The notes under the pieces were generated by a model, which made no database searches, was not told where the DNA came from, and saw nothing but the letters and a program-made list of their open reading frames with translations. A program made the position numbers and the translations under genes. Shown here one piece after another: positions 16,983-26,708 of a stretch of DNA of 64,000 nucleotides (position 1 is its first letter; every line of letters starts with the position of its first letter). The stretch spans positions 2,542,001-2,606,000 of the forward strand of contig NZ_CP134159.1 in NCBI RefSeq assembly GCF_032197885.1. Reading direction: 5' to 3'. The DNA is from Levilactobacillus namurensis. Lineage in GTDB: Bacteria > Bacillota > Bacilli > Lactobacillales > Lactobacillaceae.

Positions 16983-17684
16983 CTAATCTTTAGCTGAACG
17001 GTAAATCGCCTTCAGTCCGGCAATGTCGCCCGCCGATAGCTGACTGCGTCCCTGACTGATTGGATACATCACCGATAACAGGGACTGACTGTGGTCTAAA
17101 CCTAAGGCGTGACCCAACTCGTGAGTCGCCACCGCGTCGCTGAACGCTCCGCCATAGTCCGCATTGAGACTGGCGTTGGCGTTATTCTGATCATGGGTTC
17201 CCGCCAGGCTCACCCGTTGCGTGATGCTGGGACCACCATGGCCTAATTCGATCTCCGCGCTATTCTGAGCCATCCGCTTGTGATAGACCGAGAAGGTAAT
17301 GGAGTTCTTCCCCGCTGGCGCAGTCCCTTGAACCAGGTGAACGATGCCCGTGGCGTTGTACCGCGACACGGCGTCCGCAAAGACCCGGCGGCCGGCAGCA
17401 GGAAGCGTTGCACTATAGTGGTAATAATAGGTGGGCGACAACCGCATCCCCTCCACGATGGGTTCCATCGGGGTGGTGGTGGTCGAGGAACTTGGCGTGG
17501 CCACGTCTCGCTCTTGACCCACCAACCGGTTGACCCAGTTGCCATCTAGGGCCGTGACCAGCTCCGTCCGCAACTGATTGACTTTCGCCGTAGCTTGCGG
17601 GACCAACGTTGCGCGATTTTGGTAACCCAGGACAACCGCCACTACGAGAACCAACATGCCCAATAATCGTCTGATTGTCCGCAT
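16983..17684 (-). CDS. Matrixin-like zinc metalloprotease, membrane anchored (paralogue 3)
   Basis: A 233-residue paralogue. It has an N-terminal membrane segment (LLGMLVLVVAVVLGY, about residues 7-22), a Ser/Thr-rich linker (SSSTTTT) and a catalytic domain opening with MRLSPTYYYHYSATLPAAGR. The zinc motif is HELGHALGLDHS near residue 188 and the Met-turn is SVMYP. I chose the ATG at 17684 because GATGAGG lies just upstream and it puts a basic stretch directly before the membrane segment. Together with paralogues 1 and 2 and the secreted version at 44586 this makes four related proteases in 30 kb. Confidence 0.85.
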   Translation of the reverse strand: MRTIRRLLGMLVLVVAVVLGYQNRATLVPQATAKVNQLRTELVTALDGNWVNRLVGQERDVATPSSSTTTTPMEPIVEGMRLSPTYYYHYSATLPAAGRRVFADAVSRYNATGIVHLVQGTAPAGKNSITFSVYHKRMAQNSAEIELGHGGPSITQRVSLAGTHDQNNANASLNADYGGAFSDAVATHELGHALGLDHSQSLLSVMYPISQGRSQLSAGDIAGLKAIYRSAKD

Positions 17685-17702
17685 CACAACCTCATCCTCC
17701 AT

Positions 17703-18068
17703 TTCTTATCCGGTAGTCTTCTTTTATACCATAGTTTTCCCGTCATCCCCTACTCATTCGCTACCCCCATCCCCAATCTTTACGTTTTCGTTAGAGTCTG
17801 TAACAGTCGTTGCGGTGATTAACTAACAGCACCACGGCAGCTATGTCCATTTGAATTTAGGTGTTACGAGTATCGAATTTTGTGGGGTTACCCGTTAACG
17901 CTTGCTTTATTTAGATAAGAAAAATTATCCAGAAAAGATTAACCGAGAAGTGCGCGTAGTTTGCTAAAGAAAATTAACTAACGCCTTGCAATTACGGTGT
18001 TTAACAAGAAAAAAAGAGCTTTATAACACTTAATTACCCCAAAAATGCTTCCTATTGTAAATTAATTA
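17703..18068. other. AT-rich intergenic region upstream of the large surface protein gene
   Basis: Apart from the promoter annotated next to it, I see no gene or strong hairpin here. It is clearly more AT-rich than the flanking genes. Confidence 0.4.
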
Positions 18069-18096
18069 TTGACTTATTTGTGATTGGTTATACAAT
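18069..18096 (+). promoter_or_regulatory. Promoter of the LPQTNE surface protein gene
   Basis: TTGACT (18069-18074), 16-bp spacer, TACAAT (18091-18096), about 60 bp upstream of the start codon. Confidence 0.65.
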
Positions 18097-19349
18097 GAGG
18101 GTGTTAAAAGCAAAAGAGGATTACATACTAAACGACTTTGACTGGAGGATGAGGAGCATGTTGGAGACTAAAGTACATTATAAGAGTTACAAGGCAGGCA
18201 AACGCTGGCTCTACGCGGCAATCAGTGTCACGAGTCTCTGCGCTGGCTTGGCCTTGACCGTCCCGGCCAACGCGGCGACCACGGATTCAGATTCGACACC
18301 GGTCACTGAAACCGTTAATGCGGATTCATCGTCCAATAATGAAAACGCAACCAATTCTAATGTTGACCCAGCAAACACTGATAGCTCAACCAATACCAAC
18401 GAGACCAACGAAAATAATGAGTTAAATGATAATACGAAGACTAACGAAGAAAATGGTGACACCTCAAACAGCGATACTGATAACAACGAGGACAACACCA
18501 ACGGCTCACTTGGTGACTCTAATACCAACGGGACTGACGTCAATGAATTAAATAACGACACTAATTCCAACGGGACCGATACTAGCAACCAAGCCGATGA
18601 GTCCAATATCACCGATACCAACGTTAACAATAACTCTGACAACACTAACTCTAACGATTCAAACACCCAGCAGGACCAAGACACGCAACTTGCAGCTCCT
18701 AAGGACCTCGCAAATTCCTCGGAAATCACTGATCCACTAGCCGTGATTAAGACCGGGGTAGCACAGGATCAAAGCCAAGATAAGTTAGGGGCTTCAATAA
18801 CGGTTACGGCCACCAATAGTAAAGGGACCCAGACCTCGCAAGCCTCTTCGGAATCCCATAATCAAGAAGTAGCCGTTAACACACAAGATTCCAGTTTAAC
18901 CGCAACTTTCAATGTCACCAACCATTCCGATACGAAGCAAGGCCTTTGGGTCTACCTGGAAATGCCCGCTTACTTAAATAACGCAACCTCCATGACCGTC
19001 TCGCCTAGCATCGACGCAGATAGTTTGACGAACACCCCTGAAGGCGTTCAACTTACCTTCATCACTTTGGATGGCTCTTACAAAGTGCCAACGGGATTCG
19101 ACTGGACAACGCTAAAAGAAATTGAATTAACTGGGACCATGAACGCAGGAGACCACTACTCGGTATCAATTCCATTAACGATTCCCAAGTCCGGTACATC
19201 CGCCGACCTGGGAATTGCGGACTTCGGTCCCGATTGGTACAGTTCATCTATGAAGCTTCAAACCACGGACCCTGTGCTGTACCACGCCCCGACCAACTTG
19301 CCAACGGCGACCCAACAGACGCCGACCGCTACAGTTGATCCAGACGTCA

Positions 19350-19357
19350 CCCCCCCC
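19350..19357 (+). repeat. Homopolymeric C8 tract at the frameshift
   Basis: Eight consecutive C inside the surface protein gene. Seven (or ten) would restore the full reading frame. Confidence 0.85.
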
Positions 19358-20633
19358 AATCGCCGCGATTACGAACAATCCCGACCTGCAAGAAAAGGCC
19401 AATACAGCCCCCGTCGATGCGACAATTCGACTCACTGCTCAAAACGAAAATGGGTTAGGGGTTTCCTTAACTTCCCAAAGTGACACTGGCAACGGTGATT
19501 CAATGACCGTCGTGGATGGTCAGGCAACCGACCTAACCGCCCTTTTGGACGTCACCAACACAACTGACGCCGTCCAAATCGTCAACACGTTCTTTAGTTT
19601 GCCGACCTATTACAATCTCCTTTACCCCAGCCACACAAGCACCGTGACTATGTCAGACGATGTCAATGCGGCTGACCTCCTTGCAGACCTGCCTTCCGGC
19701 CTAGCCGTTCATTACGTCACCAGCCAAGGAGAATACAACTCCTACGCGGACTTACTCGCTAAAGAACCAAACTTTCAGTGGTCTGACTTAACCCAGTTCC
19801 ACGTCGTCGGTTTCTTAGCTAGCCAATCGGGCTATACGTTAAACGTGCCGCTCACCGCCCAAAAGACCGATCAATACACCATCAATGGGGGTTCTATCAT
19901 GAGTCAATACTCCTATGGCGCCGTCCAGACGAACGCCGGCTTTTACTTTAGAATTGCCGACACCCTGGACGACTTAAGTGGTCAATATCAGGCCGTCGTG
20001 GCTAACCCTAACGCTGCCGTGGATGGCGACCCTTACTTGGCGGCACCCAAAGAGATCCAAGCGGCTATGCCTAACATGGGGAAAGACCAGATTGCCTACC
20101 ATAACTTCTTCACCGGCACGTCGGGGTCGACAACGGATCACCCTTATAACGGTGGTGTCATCACCATCAATTATCAGAACGCCGACTTCGCCGATGCGAT
20201 TAATCACCTCGGTTACGCAGTTGCTCTAAGCTCAGACGGACAACCTTATCAAATGATGGGGTACATTTTTAAAGGGACGCCTACCATGATTCAAAACCCA
20301 ACGGAAAATCCTTCAGTTTATGTGGTCGTTCGTCAGGTCTTACAGACTCAAGATAAGACCCTCCAAGTTGGCGACAACTGGAACCAACTCGATAACTTCG
20401 TGGCCGGCTTCGACAACCAAGACCAGCCCCTACAAGCTAGTGATGTTCAAGTCTACCAAATCTCTGACCCATCTGGTATCGTGCAAGACGGTAAGGTTAC
20501 GGCAGCCGGCACCTTTACGGTCACTTACGCTTACCAAGTTGCCGATGATTACTACGGTAAGGGTGAACCTTACATGGTTTACAAGACGGCGACAGTTACG
20601 GTAGATGCCCCTGATCCGGTTGACCCAACACCA

Positions 20634-20985
20634 ACGGATCCGGACAATCCAGGTACCACTACACCGACCGACCCTAGCACTGACCCAGACAATCCAGGCA
20701 CCACTACGCCAACCGACCCTAGCACCGACCCAGACAATCCAGGTACCACCACACCAACTGACCCTAGCACCGACCCAGACAATCCAGGTACCACCACACC
20801 AACTGACCCTAGCACTGACCCGGACAATCCGGGTACGACTACGCCAACCGACCCAGACAATCCAGGCACCACTACGCCAACTGACCCTAGCACTGACCCG
20901 GACAATCCAGGTACCACTACGCCGACCGACCCGGACAATCCAGGTACCACTACGCCAGTTGACCCATCCACGCCGACCAATCCAG
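20634..20985 (+). repeat. Tandem repeats encoding DPDNPGTTT units
   Basis: Eight DPDNPGTTT units, mostly in a 45-bp period (PTDPSTDPDNPGTTT) with two shortened 33-bp units. They form a stalk before the wall anchor, and their length is likely to vary between strains. Confidence 0.85.
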
Positions 20986-21458
20986 ATACAACCACCGGCA
21001 ACGAAGCCGCTGTAACGGGTGGCTCCGGTGACACGGCCACGGTTACGACGCCAAGTGCAACCACCAATGATTCGGCCGAAACCATCGACACTAATGCGGC
21101 CGCAACCGCAACGCCGCTGGTCACTTCAGGAGATGCCGATTCCGTAAACACTACTCAAGAATCGACGACTTCCGCCAAAGTCATTCATGGCGGTGACGGC
21201 GCTACGGTCACTACCGGTAAGTCTTCAGTAGCCACCAACCAAGCCAAGGCCCAGACGGCGACTCCTGCCACTACCCTGAGTGCTCAGACTACGACGCCAA
21301 AGGCAACGGCAGCCACATCAACCCAATTGCCTCAAACCAACGAAGCTAAACCGAATGGTCTGGCCATCTTGGGGATGGGCTTGTTAACCAGTGCCCTGAG
21401 TCTTGTCGGTCTCAAGTCCCGGAAGCACGACTAGTCCAGTGTTAACCTGAATCCTAAG

Positions 21459-21506
21459 AAAAAATCAGAGGGAACGCTCAAAATAAAGCGTTCCCTCTGA
21501 TTTTTT
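21459..21506. terminator. Bidirectional rho-independent terminator
   Basis: Stem AATCAGAGGGAACGCT/AGCGTTCCCTCTGATT with A and T runs on both sides, between convergent genes. Confidence 0.9.
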
Positions 21507-21525
21507 GCATTTTTCAGTTCAAATG

Positions 21526-22461
21526 TTACCCAAACGTCTTCAACGAGTCCTTAATCAACTGGATAAAAGCTGCCCGGTCGATATCCAGGAGGACCTCCGT
21601 ATTCTTAGGCTTACCGGTCAACTCGTAATAGTCGCAAACCGTTTCGCCCCGGGTCAACTCCCCAGCCGTTTCCACGTCCACGTTCATCTGCTCGGTCTTG
21701 AACCACTCGGGATGAATCAACCACGTAATCGTGCAAGGATCGTGTAGCGGCGCGCCTTTAAAGCCCCACTTAGGTGCCTCGTGATAGCGTTCAAAGAAGT
21801 TCAAAAGGTCGGCGAACACGTGGGCTACTGGGTTATCAATCTGCCCAATTTCGGCGATTTCCGATTTCAGAATCTGCGCCTTGTGGGTCACGTTCAACGG
21901 GGCCATGACCAACGGAATCCCCGCGTTCATCACGATTTTGGCCGCCTCGGGGTCGACGTAGATGTTGAACTCCACGGATGGCGTCCAATTCCCCAATCCC
22001 ATGGCTCCACCCATGTAAACAATCTGGGCAATTTTAGTCTTCAATTCCGGATAAACCCGCAGGAACAACGCAATGTTGGTCATGGGACCCGTAACCACCA
22101 ACGTCACCGGCGTGGTACTCTCCCGCAACGTCTGCGCGATGAGCTCAATCGCGGTCAGGGGCTGTACGGCAAAGTCAGGGTCGGGTAGGTCGGCGCCGTC
22201 TAGGCCGGACTTACCGTGCACGTTACCGGCCGTTTCCAACGGCTTCAAGAGGGGCGTCCGGTTACCTCCCGCCACGGGGATCTCCTGGTGGTGCATCAGG
22301 GTCAGTAAACGCATGGCGTTATTCAACGTCTTTTCCGGCGTCTGGTTCCCCGCCGAAGTCGTCACTGCCAACAGCTCGATTTCGGGATTGGTCAACGCCA
22401 GCATCATGGCCAGCGCATCGTCGTGGCCCGGGTCACAATCCAGAATAATTTTAGTCGTCAT
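21526..22461 (-). CDS. Ribonucleoside hydrolase
   Basis: A 311-residue member of the inosine-uridine nucleoside hydrolase family, which splits ribonucleosides into base and ribose. The calcium-binding signature DCDPGHDDA lies at residues 8-16. Further family blocks are AGNQTPEKTLNNA, VTGPMTNIALFLR, YMGGAMGLGNWTPSVEFNIYVDP and LHDPCTITWL (with the conserved His-Asp of the second metal site). Length is normal. AAAGGAG precedes the ATG. A perfect cre site upstream suggests control by CcpA, in keeping with use of nucleoside ribose as carbon source. Whether it prefers purines or pyrimidines cannot be told by eye. Confidence 0.9.
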   Translation of the reverse strand: MTTKIILDCDPGHDDALAMMLALTNPEIELLAVTTSAGNQTPEKTLNNAMRLLTLMHHQEIPVAGGNRTPLLKPLETAGNVHGKSGLDGADLPDPDFAVQPLTAIELIAQTLRESTTPVTLVVTGPMTNIALFLRVYPELKTKIAQIVYMGGAMGLGNWTPSVEFNIYVDPEAAKIVMNAGIPLVMAPLNVTHKAQILKSEIAEIGQIDNPVAHVFADLLNFFERYHEAPKWGFKGAPLHDPCTITWLIHPEWFKTEQMNVDVETAGELTRGETVCDYYELTGKPKNTEVLLDIDRAAFIQLIKDSLKTFG

Positions 22462-22489
22462 TTTCGAAACACTCCTTTAATATCGCGTT

Positions 22490-22503
22490 TGTTACCGCTT
22501 TCA
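22490..22503. promoter_or_regulatory. cre site upstream of the nucleoside hydrolase gene
   Basis: TGTTACCGCTTTCA fits the CcpA consensus TGWNANCGNTNWCA at every position and lies about 30 bp upstream of the start codon. Confidence 0.7.
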
Positions 22504-22511
22504 TCGTACCA

Positions 22512-22548
22512 TAAAAAGACCGACCAGCCCAGAACGGGTCGGTCGGTC
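22512..22548 (-). terminator. Rho-independent terminator of nrdJ-pduO
   Basis: Stem GACCGACC/GGTCGGTC with UUUUU on the minus transcript. Confidence 0.7.
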
Positions 22549-22554
22549 ATCAGC

Positions 22555-23094
22555 TTATGCTTTAGTTGGTTTACTGGGAACTTCCTGGTAGCCCTCGCGC
22601 CAATTCATGGCGCGGGCCAAGGCGAACAGAAAGTCGGACAAGCGATTCAAATAAGTCAGGATGGCTGGTTCCAGCGGGTGTTCTTGATTCAAGCGAACCA
22701 CGGACCGCTCCGCCCGGCGCGCCACGGTACGGGCGTACTGCAAGGCCGCACCAGTCGGCGTCCCACCAGGTAAGATGAACGCCTTAAGCACTGGCACCTC
22801 CGCCGTTAGCTGGTCGATGCGGGTCTCTAAATGCGTGGTATCGGCCGGCACCATAACCTGGTGGCGTTTAACACTAATATCGGCTTGCAAGTCGTAGAGC
22901 TTCCGTTGAATATCCTGCAACTCCTGCCGTTCGGCGGTGTGGGTGTTCCCCATAATTGCGACCACGTTGCCCAACCAGGACTCGAGTTCGTCGAGGTCAC
23001 CTAGCGCGACAATTTGGGCATCCGTCTTCGCAACCATCCGGCCACTGATCTGCTTGGTCATCCCCTGGTCGCCGACGCGGGTATAAATTTTCAT
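22555..23094 (-). CDS. pduO: Cob(I)alamin adenosyltransferase, PduO type
   Basis: A 179-residue PduO-type ATP:cob(I)alamin adenosyltransferase, which makes adenosylcobalamin. Conserved parts visible: N-terminal MKIYTRVGDQGMTK (ATP-binding TxxGDxG, here TRVGDQG), LDELESWLG, the FILPGGTPTGAALQYARTVARRAER block with the R-x-x-x-R-R-A-E-R signature, and the C-terminal YLNRLSDFLFALAR. GGAGG precedes the ATG. It starts 9 bp after the stop of the adenosylcobalamin-dependent ribonucleotide reductase gene and presumably supplies its cofactor, since the window has no diol dehydratase genes. Confidence 0.93.
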   Translation of the reverse strand: MKIYTRVGDQGMTKQISGRMVAKTDAQIVALGDLDELESWLGNVVAIMGNTHTAERQELQDIQRKLYDLQADISVKRHQVMVPADTTHLETRIDQLTAEVPVLKAFILPGGTPTGAALQYARTVARRAERSVVRLNQEHPLEPAILTYLNRLSDFLFALARAMNWREGYQEVPSKPTKA

Positions 23095-23103
23095 ACTGGC
23101 CTC

Positions 23104-25356
23104 CTACCGAATTGGGCAGGCCCCACCGGCACAGTCGGATTGGTCGACTAACTCGATATCCTTCTGGTCGTGGTGGTTGTTCTGCTGGTCAAAGACCTGG
23201 GCCACGTCGCCCGTGATCTCCGCGCACTTAGCCTGGTAGGTCTGAACATCGATGGGTTCCTTCGGCGCTTGCTTGAAGCCACTGCCACTGTATGGCAAGA
23301 GCGACGTTGACTTGGTGGTGTGCCGGTATTGCGTCAGTAAGTCCGCAATCTCCCCCGCTTCATTAGGCTGGAAGGTCACGGTACAGCTGACCGCATTATC
23401 GGACCAGTACGTTTGTAAGAAGGCCTGGGTCGCGAACTGTTCCGCAATCGACACGTTCCCCGCCGAAGCAAAGTTAGGGTCGTCCGCGTTCGCCGCCTTG
23501 ACCGGGAATTCAACGCACATGGTGTTCTTGGTGTAAACGTCCGGTTCGATATGGTAACCACAAGCCGCCAAAGCGGGCAGTAAGGGGTCGGATTCCTGGA
23601 ACCGAATCCGTTGAATCAGGTAACCTGCGTAGTGGAAGTGCATCCCTTCGGAAACCCCCGCTAACTTAGCAACGGTCCCGGATGGCTTCACCGTGGTGTG
23701 CTTGATCGACGGCTGGCATCCCAGGTCGTCCGAGTAGGCTTGGTCGGCTGCCACAACGGCGTGGTAGAGGGCGTCCACCCGCTTAACGGCGGCCTGGTTA
23801 TAGATGGGTTGGGCCACTAACTTGCCCGTCTCGGGGTCCTTGACTTCGTTGAAGCCCGTGACCACCCGCGTCTTGAAGGTATCCAAGATCCAGTCTTGAA
23901 TCCCGGACATCGAGATCCCGATTCGCCGGTTCTTTTGAATGGCCTTACGCGAGACTTCCCAATCGTAATCACTGAAGGTGACCCGCTTGGCAAACCGAGT
24001 GCCCAATTCGAAGGCGTCTTCCAGTTGCCAGCCTTGCTGTTCCGCAACGCCCGGGAAGACTTCGAATAAGTTGCAGGGTTCCCCGTTACTCAACGAGATT
24101 TCCCCACACGGGTTGGTCCCTTCCACGGCGTCATCGATGCCCGCCTGGTAACCATCGGCCATCCGGCCATAGTGCCGGGACAGTTCGAGGTTCACGATAC
24201 CGGGTTCCCCGTTTTGGGCAATGGCGTCCGCAATTGGTCCGTAATGGTCGAATTCGGAGTCGACCGCCACACTGTTGTTCGAAGCCCACCGGTGATGGTA
24301 GAGTTGCTTCTTATCTTGCTTCATGGTGATGAACGCGTCATCGTCGGCACCGCCTAAGGCCAGTTCCGCTGAGCGCCGGACGTTCCCCGCCACCACGGTC
24401 TTTCCAATCAGGTTCCCGAGGTCGGTGCAGTCCACCGAAGTCAAACGGTGGCCCTGCTTAGCGTTCAAGATTTGGTTGATATCAAATAACATTTCAATTA
24501 ACGGCATCGGACCAGAAGCGGTCCCGCCAAAGCCCTTGATGGGTGCATCCTTAGGTCGAATGTTGGACATGTCCAGCACCACCCGGTTGGCGTTCGTAGG
24601 GTTGGTCTGATCAAAGTGTGCATCGATCAGATTGGCGTTGGCCAGTACCCAGCCTTCCCGAGTATCGGGAAGCTCGTAGTACCGCGCACCTTGCAGTTCG
24701 TGCGTCGCCAGCCAGTCCGCCTTGTTCACGGCGCCTAAGGCTACGGAATCCGCGTACGATTGACTGTTTTCGTCAATTAGAATCGTCAAGTCGATGGACC
24801 GGTCCACGGCCGGAATCTGCGCCACATTCGTTGGTACTACGGAGAAGCCGACCCCGCCACCCTTCATCAGTTGGTCGAACATGAAGGAGTAAGGCATGGA
24901 GACCGCTTTTTGATCCGGCTGCAGGTAATCGGGGATAATGTGACTGTCCCCGTAGGCCTGGGGCCGCACGGCGATGAACCAGCAGTTGTTCAACGCGTCA
25001 CCATTACGGTGCTGGTAGTTGGTCCCCGAGATCCACAGGTTCCGCCCGGATGGCGTGGCACTCAGCCCATAGATCAGCTTAAAGAGCCGTTGGGCTTCTT
25101 GCGTCAATTCCGCGCGCAACTGGTCACTCACCGTATCGCCCTGCAAGCGGGGGTCCAGATTGATGTTCCCTTCAACCACCCGTTGGACCGTTTCCGGCCA
25201 CTCTTCGGTGCGTTGTTGGTCCGGTAGCCAGCGCGCATAAGTCCGTTTATACGTCACCCACCCGAGTTCGCCCCAGTGGGGGGTCACCGTCTGTTCAACT
25301 TCTTTGATAAATGCTGCGGATAACGTAATCGGTGCAGCGGTTGCCGTATTCATCAT
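23104..25356 (-). CDS. nrdJ: Adenosylcobalamin-dependent ribonucleoside-triphosphate reductase (class II)
   Basis: A 750-residue monomeric class II reductase of the Lactobacillus leichmannii type, which reduces ribonucleoside triphosphates for DNA synthesis using adenosylcobalamin. Visible residues: NCWFIAV near the N-terminal third (first redox Cys), NPCGEISLSNGEPCN (radical Cys, Glu and second redox Cys), LLPYSGSGFKQAP, and the C-terminal shuttle pair in SDCAGGACPIR. Length matches the family. The start at 25356 has GGGAGC 7 bases upstream; a second ATG follows directly. It is the first gene of an operon with pduO. Two NrdR-like boxes overlap the promoter, as expected for a dNTP-controlled gene. 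Confidence 0.95.
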   Translation of the reverse strand: MMNTATAAPITLSAAFIKEVEQTVTPHWGELGWVTYKRTYARWLPDQQRTEEWPETVQRVVEGNINLDPRLQGDTVSDQLRAELTQEAQRLFKLIYGLSATPSGRNLWISGTNYQHRNGDALNNCWFIAVRPQAYGDSHIIPDYLQPDQKAVSMPYSFMFDQLMKGGGVGFSVVPTNVAQIPAVDRSIDLTILIDENSQSYADSVALGAVNKADWLATHELQGARYYELPDTREGWVLANANLIDAHFDQTNPTNANRVVLDMSNIRPKDAPIKGFGGTASGPMPLIEMLFDINQILNAKQGHRLTSVDCTDLGNLIGKTVVAGNVRRSAELALGGADDDAFITMKQDKKQLYHHRWASNNSVAVDSEFDHYGPIADAIAQNGEPGIVNLELSRHYGRMADGYQAGIDDAVEGTNPCGEISLSNGEPCNLFEVFPGVAEQQGWQLEDAFELGTRFAKRVTFSDYDWEVSRKAIQKNRRIGISMSGIQDWILDTFKTRVVTGFNEVKDPETGKLVAQPIYNQAAVKRVDALYHAVVAADQAYSDDLGCQPSIKHTTVKPSGTVAKLAGVSEGMHFHYAGYLIQRIRFQESDPLLPALAACGYHIEPDVYTKNTMCVEFPVKAANADDPNFASAGNVSIAEQFATQAFLQTYWSDNAVSCTVTFQPNEAGEIADLLTQYRHTTKSTSLLPYSGSGFKQAPKEPIDVQTYQAKCAEITGDVAQVFDQQNNHHDQKDIELVDQSDCAGGACPIR

Positions 25357-25384
25357 TCTCATCGCTCCCATCTCAAATGAAACT

Positions 25385-25433
25385 ACGCTATATATAGTAG
25401 CACCCATTCCGGAGTCCACACAATATATAGTTA
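25385..25433 (-). promoter_or_regulatory. Pair of NrdR-like boxes over the nrdJ promoter
   Basis: Box cores CTATATATAG (25388-25397) and CAATATATAG (25421-25430) lie 33 bp apart, about three helical turns. Both match the NrdR consensus ACACWATATATWGTGT well. A candidate -10 (TACTAT) and -35 (TTGTGT) on the minus strand overlap the two boxes. Confidence 0.7.
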
Positions 25434-25584
25434 TTTGAAAGTGGGTGTTGACTTTTGAGATTTCAGACCATCCCCTAAACTGGACAAAGCCAGATTTAGC
25501 GATTTACGCACCCGTCCCACGCGTTTTTGCCACCTTAACCGTTTTACGGGTAAAAGGTTCGATTTTCCCCGTGAGTTTTTTCGT

Positions 25585-26283
25585 TCAGCTGACTAAGGTC
25601 CCCTCGTGCGGTTTGACCGCCGTTAACGTCAGCGTGGGTAACCAGGGACCACCCCACCAGCCGTGGTAGCCGGTCCCCGTCACCTGGATGTCTTGGTAAC
25701 CCAAGCGCTGTAAGGCCTCACGGTACTCAGCACAGGCAAAGCCCCAGTCCATGATCAAGACGCGACCGCCCGGTGCCAGGACCCGGTTCAGCTCCTGGAG
25801 CGCCTGTAACCGTCCGGCTCTGGGCTGGACCCGGTGAAGTGCTAGGCTAGAGACCACCAGATTGAACTGGTTCGGCCGCCAGGGCAGATCTCGTAGGTCG
25901 GCCGCCTGAACGGTTATCCGGTCGGCCCGATCAGTCGCTTGCCACCGCGACATCAACGCCGGGCATCGCGCGGCAAAATCCACCGGGACGACCCCCGTGA
26001 CCTGACCACCCACTGGTAGCCGCTCTGCCAGCTGATGGAAGGGCCCGGACATACAACCTAGGTCCAACGCCCGGGTCTGATCATTGAGAGGAACCGTCGC
26101 CAACAGCTGATGCCAGAGCCGTTTTCGGCCCAGCCACGCCTTATGTAACCAGATGGCCCCGCTGACCAGTAACCAACCAACTTGACGGAACACCACCCAA
26201 GCGCCGAATCCCACGACCCCTGCCAAGAACCAGCCGACAACCTGGCGTCCGTCGCCAAGTCCCCATTCACGACTCACTTGCAT
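25585..26283 (-). CDS. Class I SAM-dependent methyltransferase with membrane-anchored N-terminus
   Basis: A 232-residue protein. Residues about 12-45 are hydrophobic (VVGWFLAGVVGFGAWVV and a second segment), suggesting membrane attachment. From about residue 68 a Rossmann methyltransferase domain follows: motif I ALDLGCMSGPFHQLAER (an unusual M in the usual G-x-G-x-G loop), an AADLRDLPW region, VVSSLALHRV and LNRVLAPGGRVLIMDWG. This order fits small-molecule methyltransferases of the UbiE/Methyltransf_11 kind. I chose the ATG at 26283 because AAAGGGG lies 8 bases upstream. It is a single gene; the substrate is unknown. Confidence 0.75.
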   Translation of the reverse strand: MQVSREWGLGDGRQVVGWFLAGVVGFGAWVVFRQVGWLLVSGAIWLHKAWLGRKRLWHQLLATVPLNDQTRALDLGCMSGPFHQLAERLPVGGQVTGVVPVDFAARCPALMSRWQATDRADRITVQAADLRDLPWRPNQFNLVVSSLALHRVQPRAGRLQALQELNRVLAPGGRVLIMDWGFACAEYREALQRLGYQDIQVTGTGYHGWWGGPWLPTLTLTAVKPHEGTLVS

Positions 26284-26423
26284 CCTCTTCACCCCTTTAT
26301 TTGCTGGTATGAGTATAGCAAAGACTCCCCCGATAGCTGGTGACAAAGTGCCCGGAACGCAAAATTAATGATTACAGTTTTTATAATTCGCCACGCATCC
26401 CCGGCATCACCGCATTTGTGCGC

Positions 26424-26453
26424 ACAAAAAAAGCCGTCAAAGCACGACGGCTT
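26424..26453 (-). terminator. Rho-independent terminator of the tRNA-Gln gene
   Basis: Stem AAGCCGTC/GACGGCTT followed by UUUUUUU on the minus transcript. Confidence 0.85.
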
Positions 26454-26468
26454 CAACGGCGATTTTGA

Positions 26469-26540
26469 TTGGGCTAGCTGGGTTCGAACCAGCGCATCAC
26501 GGGATCAAAACCCGTTGCCTTACCACTTGGCTATAGCCCA
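26469..26540 (-). tRNA. tRNA-Gln (anticodon UUG)
   Basis: On the minus strand the 72-base cloverleaf reads TGGGCTA for the 5' acceptor arm and TAGCCCA for the 3' arm. It has an anticodon stem CGGG/CCCG around TTTTGAT (anticodon TTG) and a T arm CTGGTTCGAACCCAG. CCA is not encoded. The gene stands alone with its own terminator. Confidence 0.95.
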
Positions 26541-26678
26541 ATAATTGCGTCATCACTGACTCAACAGGTAATAATTTTAGCATTTAACCCCACAATCGCG
26601 CAACCTCTTTTTTCAAACTTTTTACCGTTCTGGCCATTTTTTACTCCGCCAGGGCCCGCTCCAGTCGATGGTTATTAG

Positions 26679-26708
26679 TTGACGGCGAAAACCAGTTAAC
26701 GCTACTAT
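26679..26708 (+). promoter_or_regulatory. Promoter of the LacI-family regulator gene
   Basis: TTGACG (26679-26684), 18-bp spacer, TACTAT (26703-26708). Confidence 0.5.

Larger units (their letters stand above)
18158..21434 (+). pseudogene. LPQTNE-anchored surface protein interrupted (or switched) by a C8 tract
   Basis: As sequenced, the frame starting at the ATG at 18158 (GGAGG upstream) ends at 19483 after 441 codons, but the adjacent +1 frame carries the rest to 21434. The two join seamlessly if the run of eight C at 19350-19357 is read as seven, giving about 1091 residues. Order of parts: KxYKxGKxW signal peptide (KSYKAGKRW), a long Asn/Asp/Thr/Ser-rich stalk (about residues 45-190), two similar domains of about 200 residues each, eight DPDNPGTTT repeats, a Thr-rich stretch, and an LPQTNE sorting signal with hydrophobic helix and KSRKHD. 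The C8 run falls in the linker between the two domains. In the frame as given the product would be secreted without an anchor. It may be phase-variable, a mutation or a sequencing error. Confidence 0.75.

Noticed and set aside
20579..21151. Long minus-strand frame opposite the DPDNPGTTT repeats
   Set aside because: It is the complement of a repetitive coding region, has no ribosome binding site, and the product is a low-complexity Val/Gly/Ser string.
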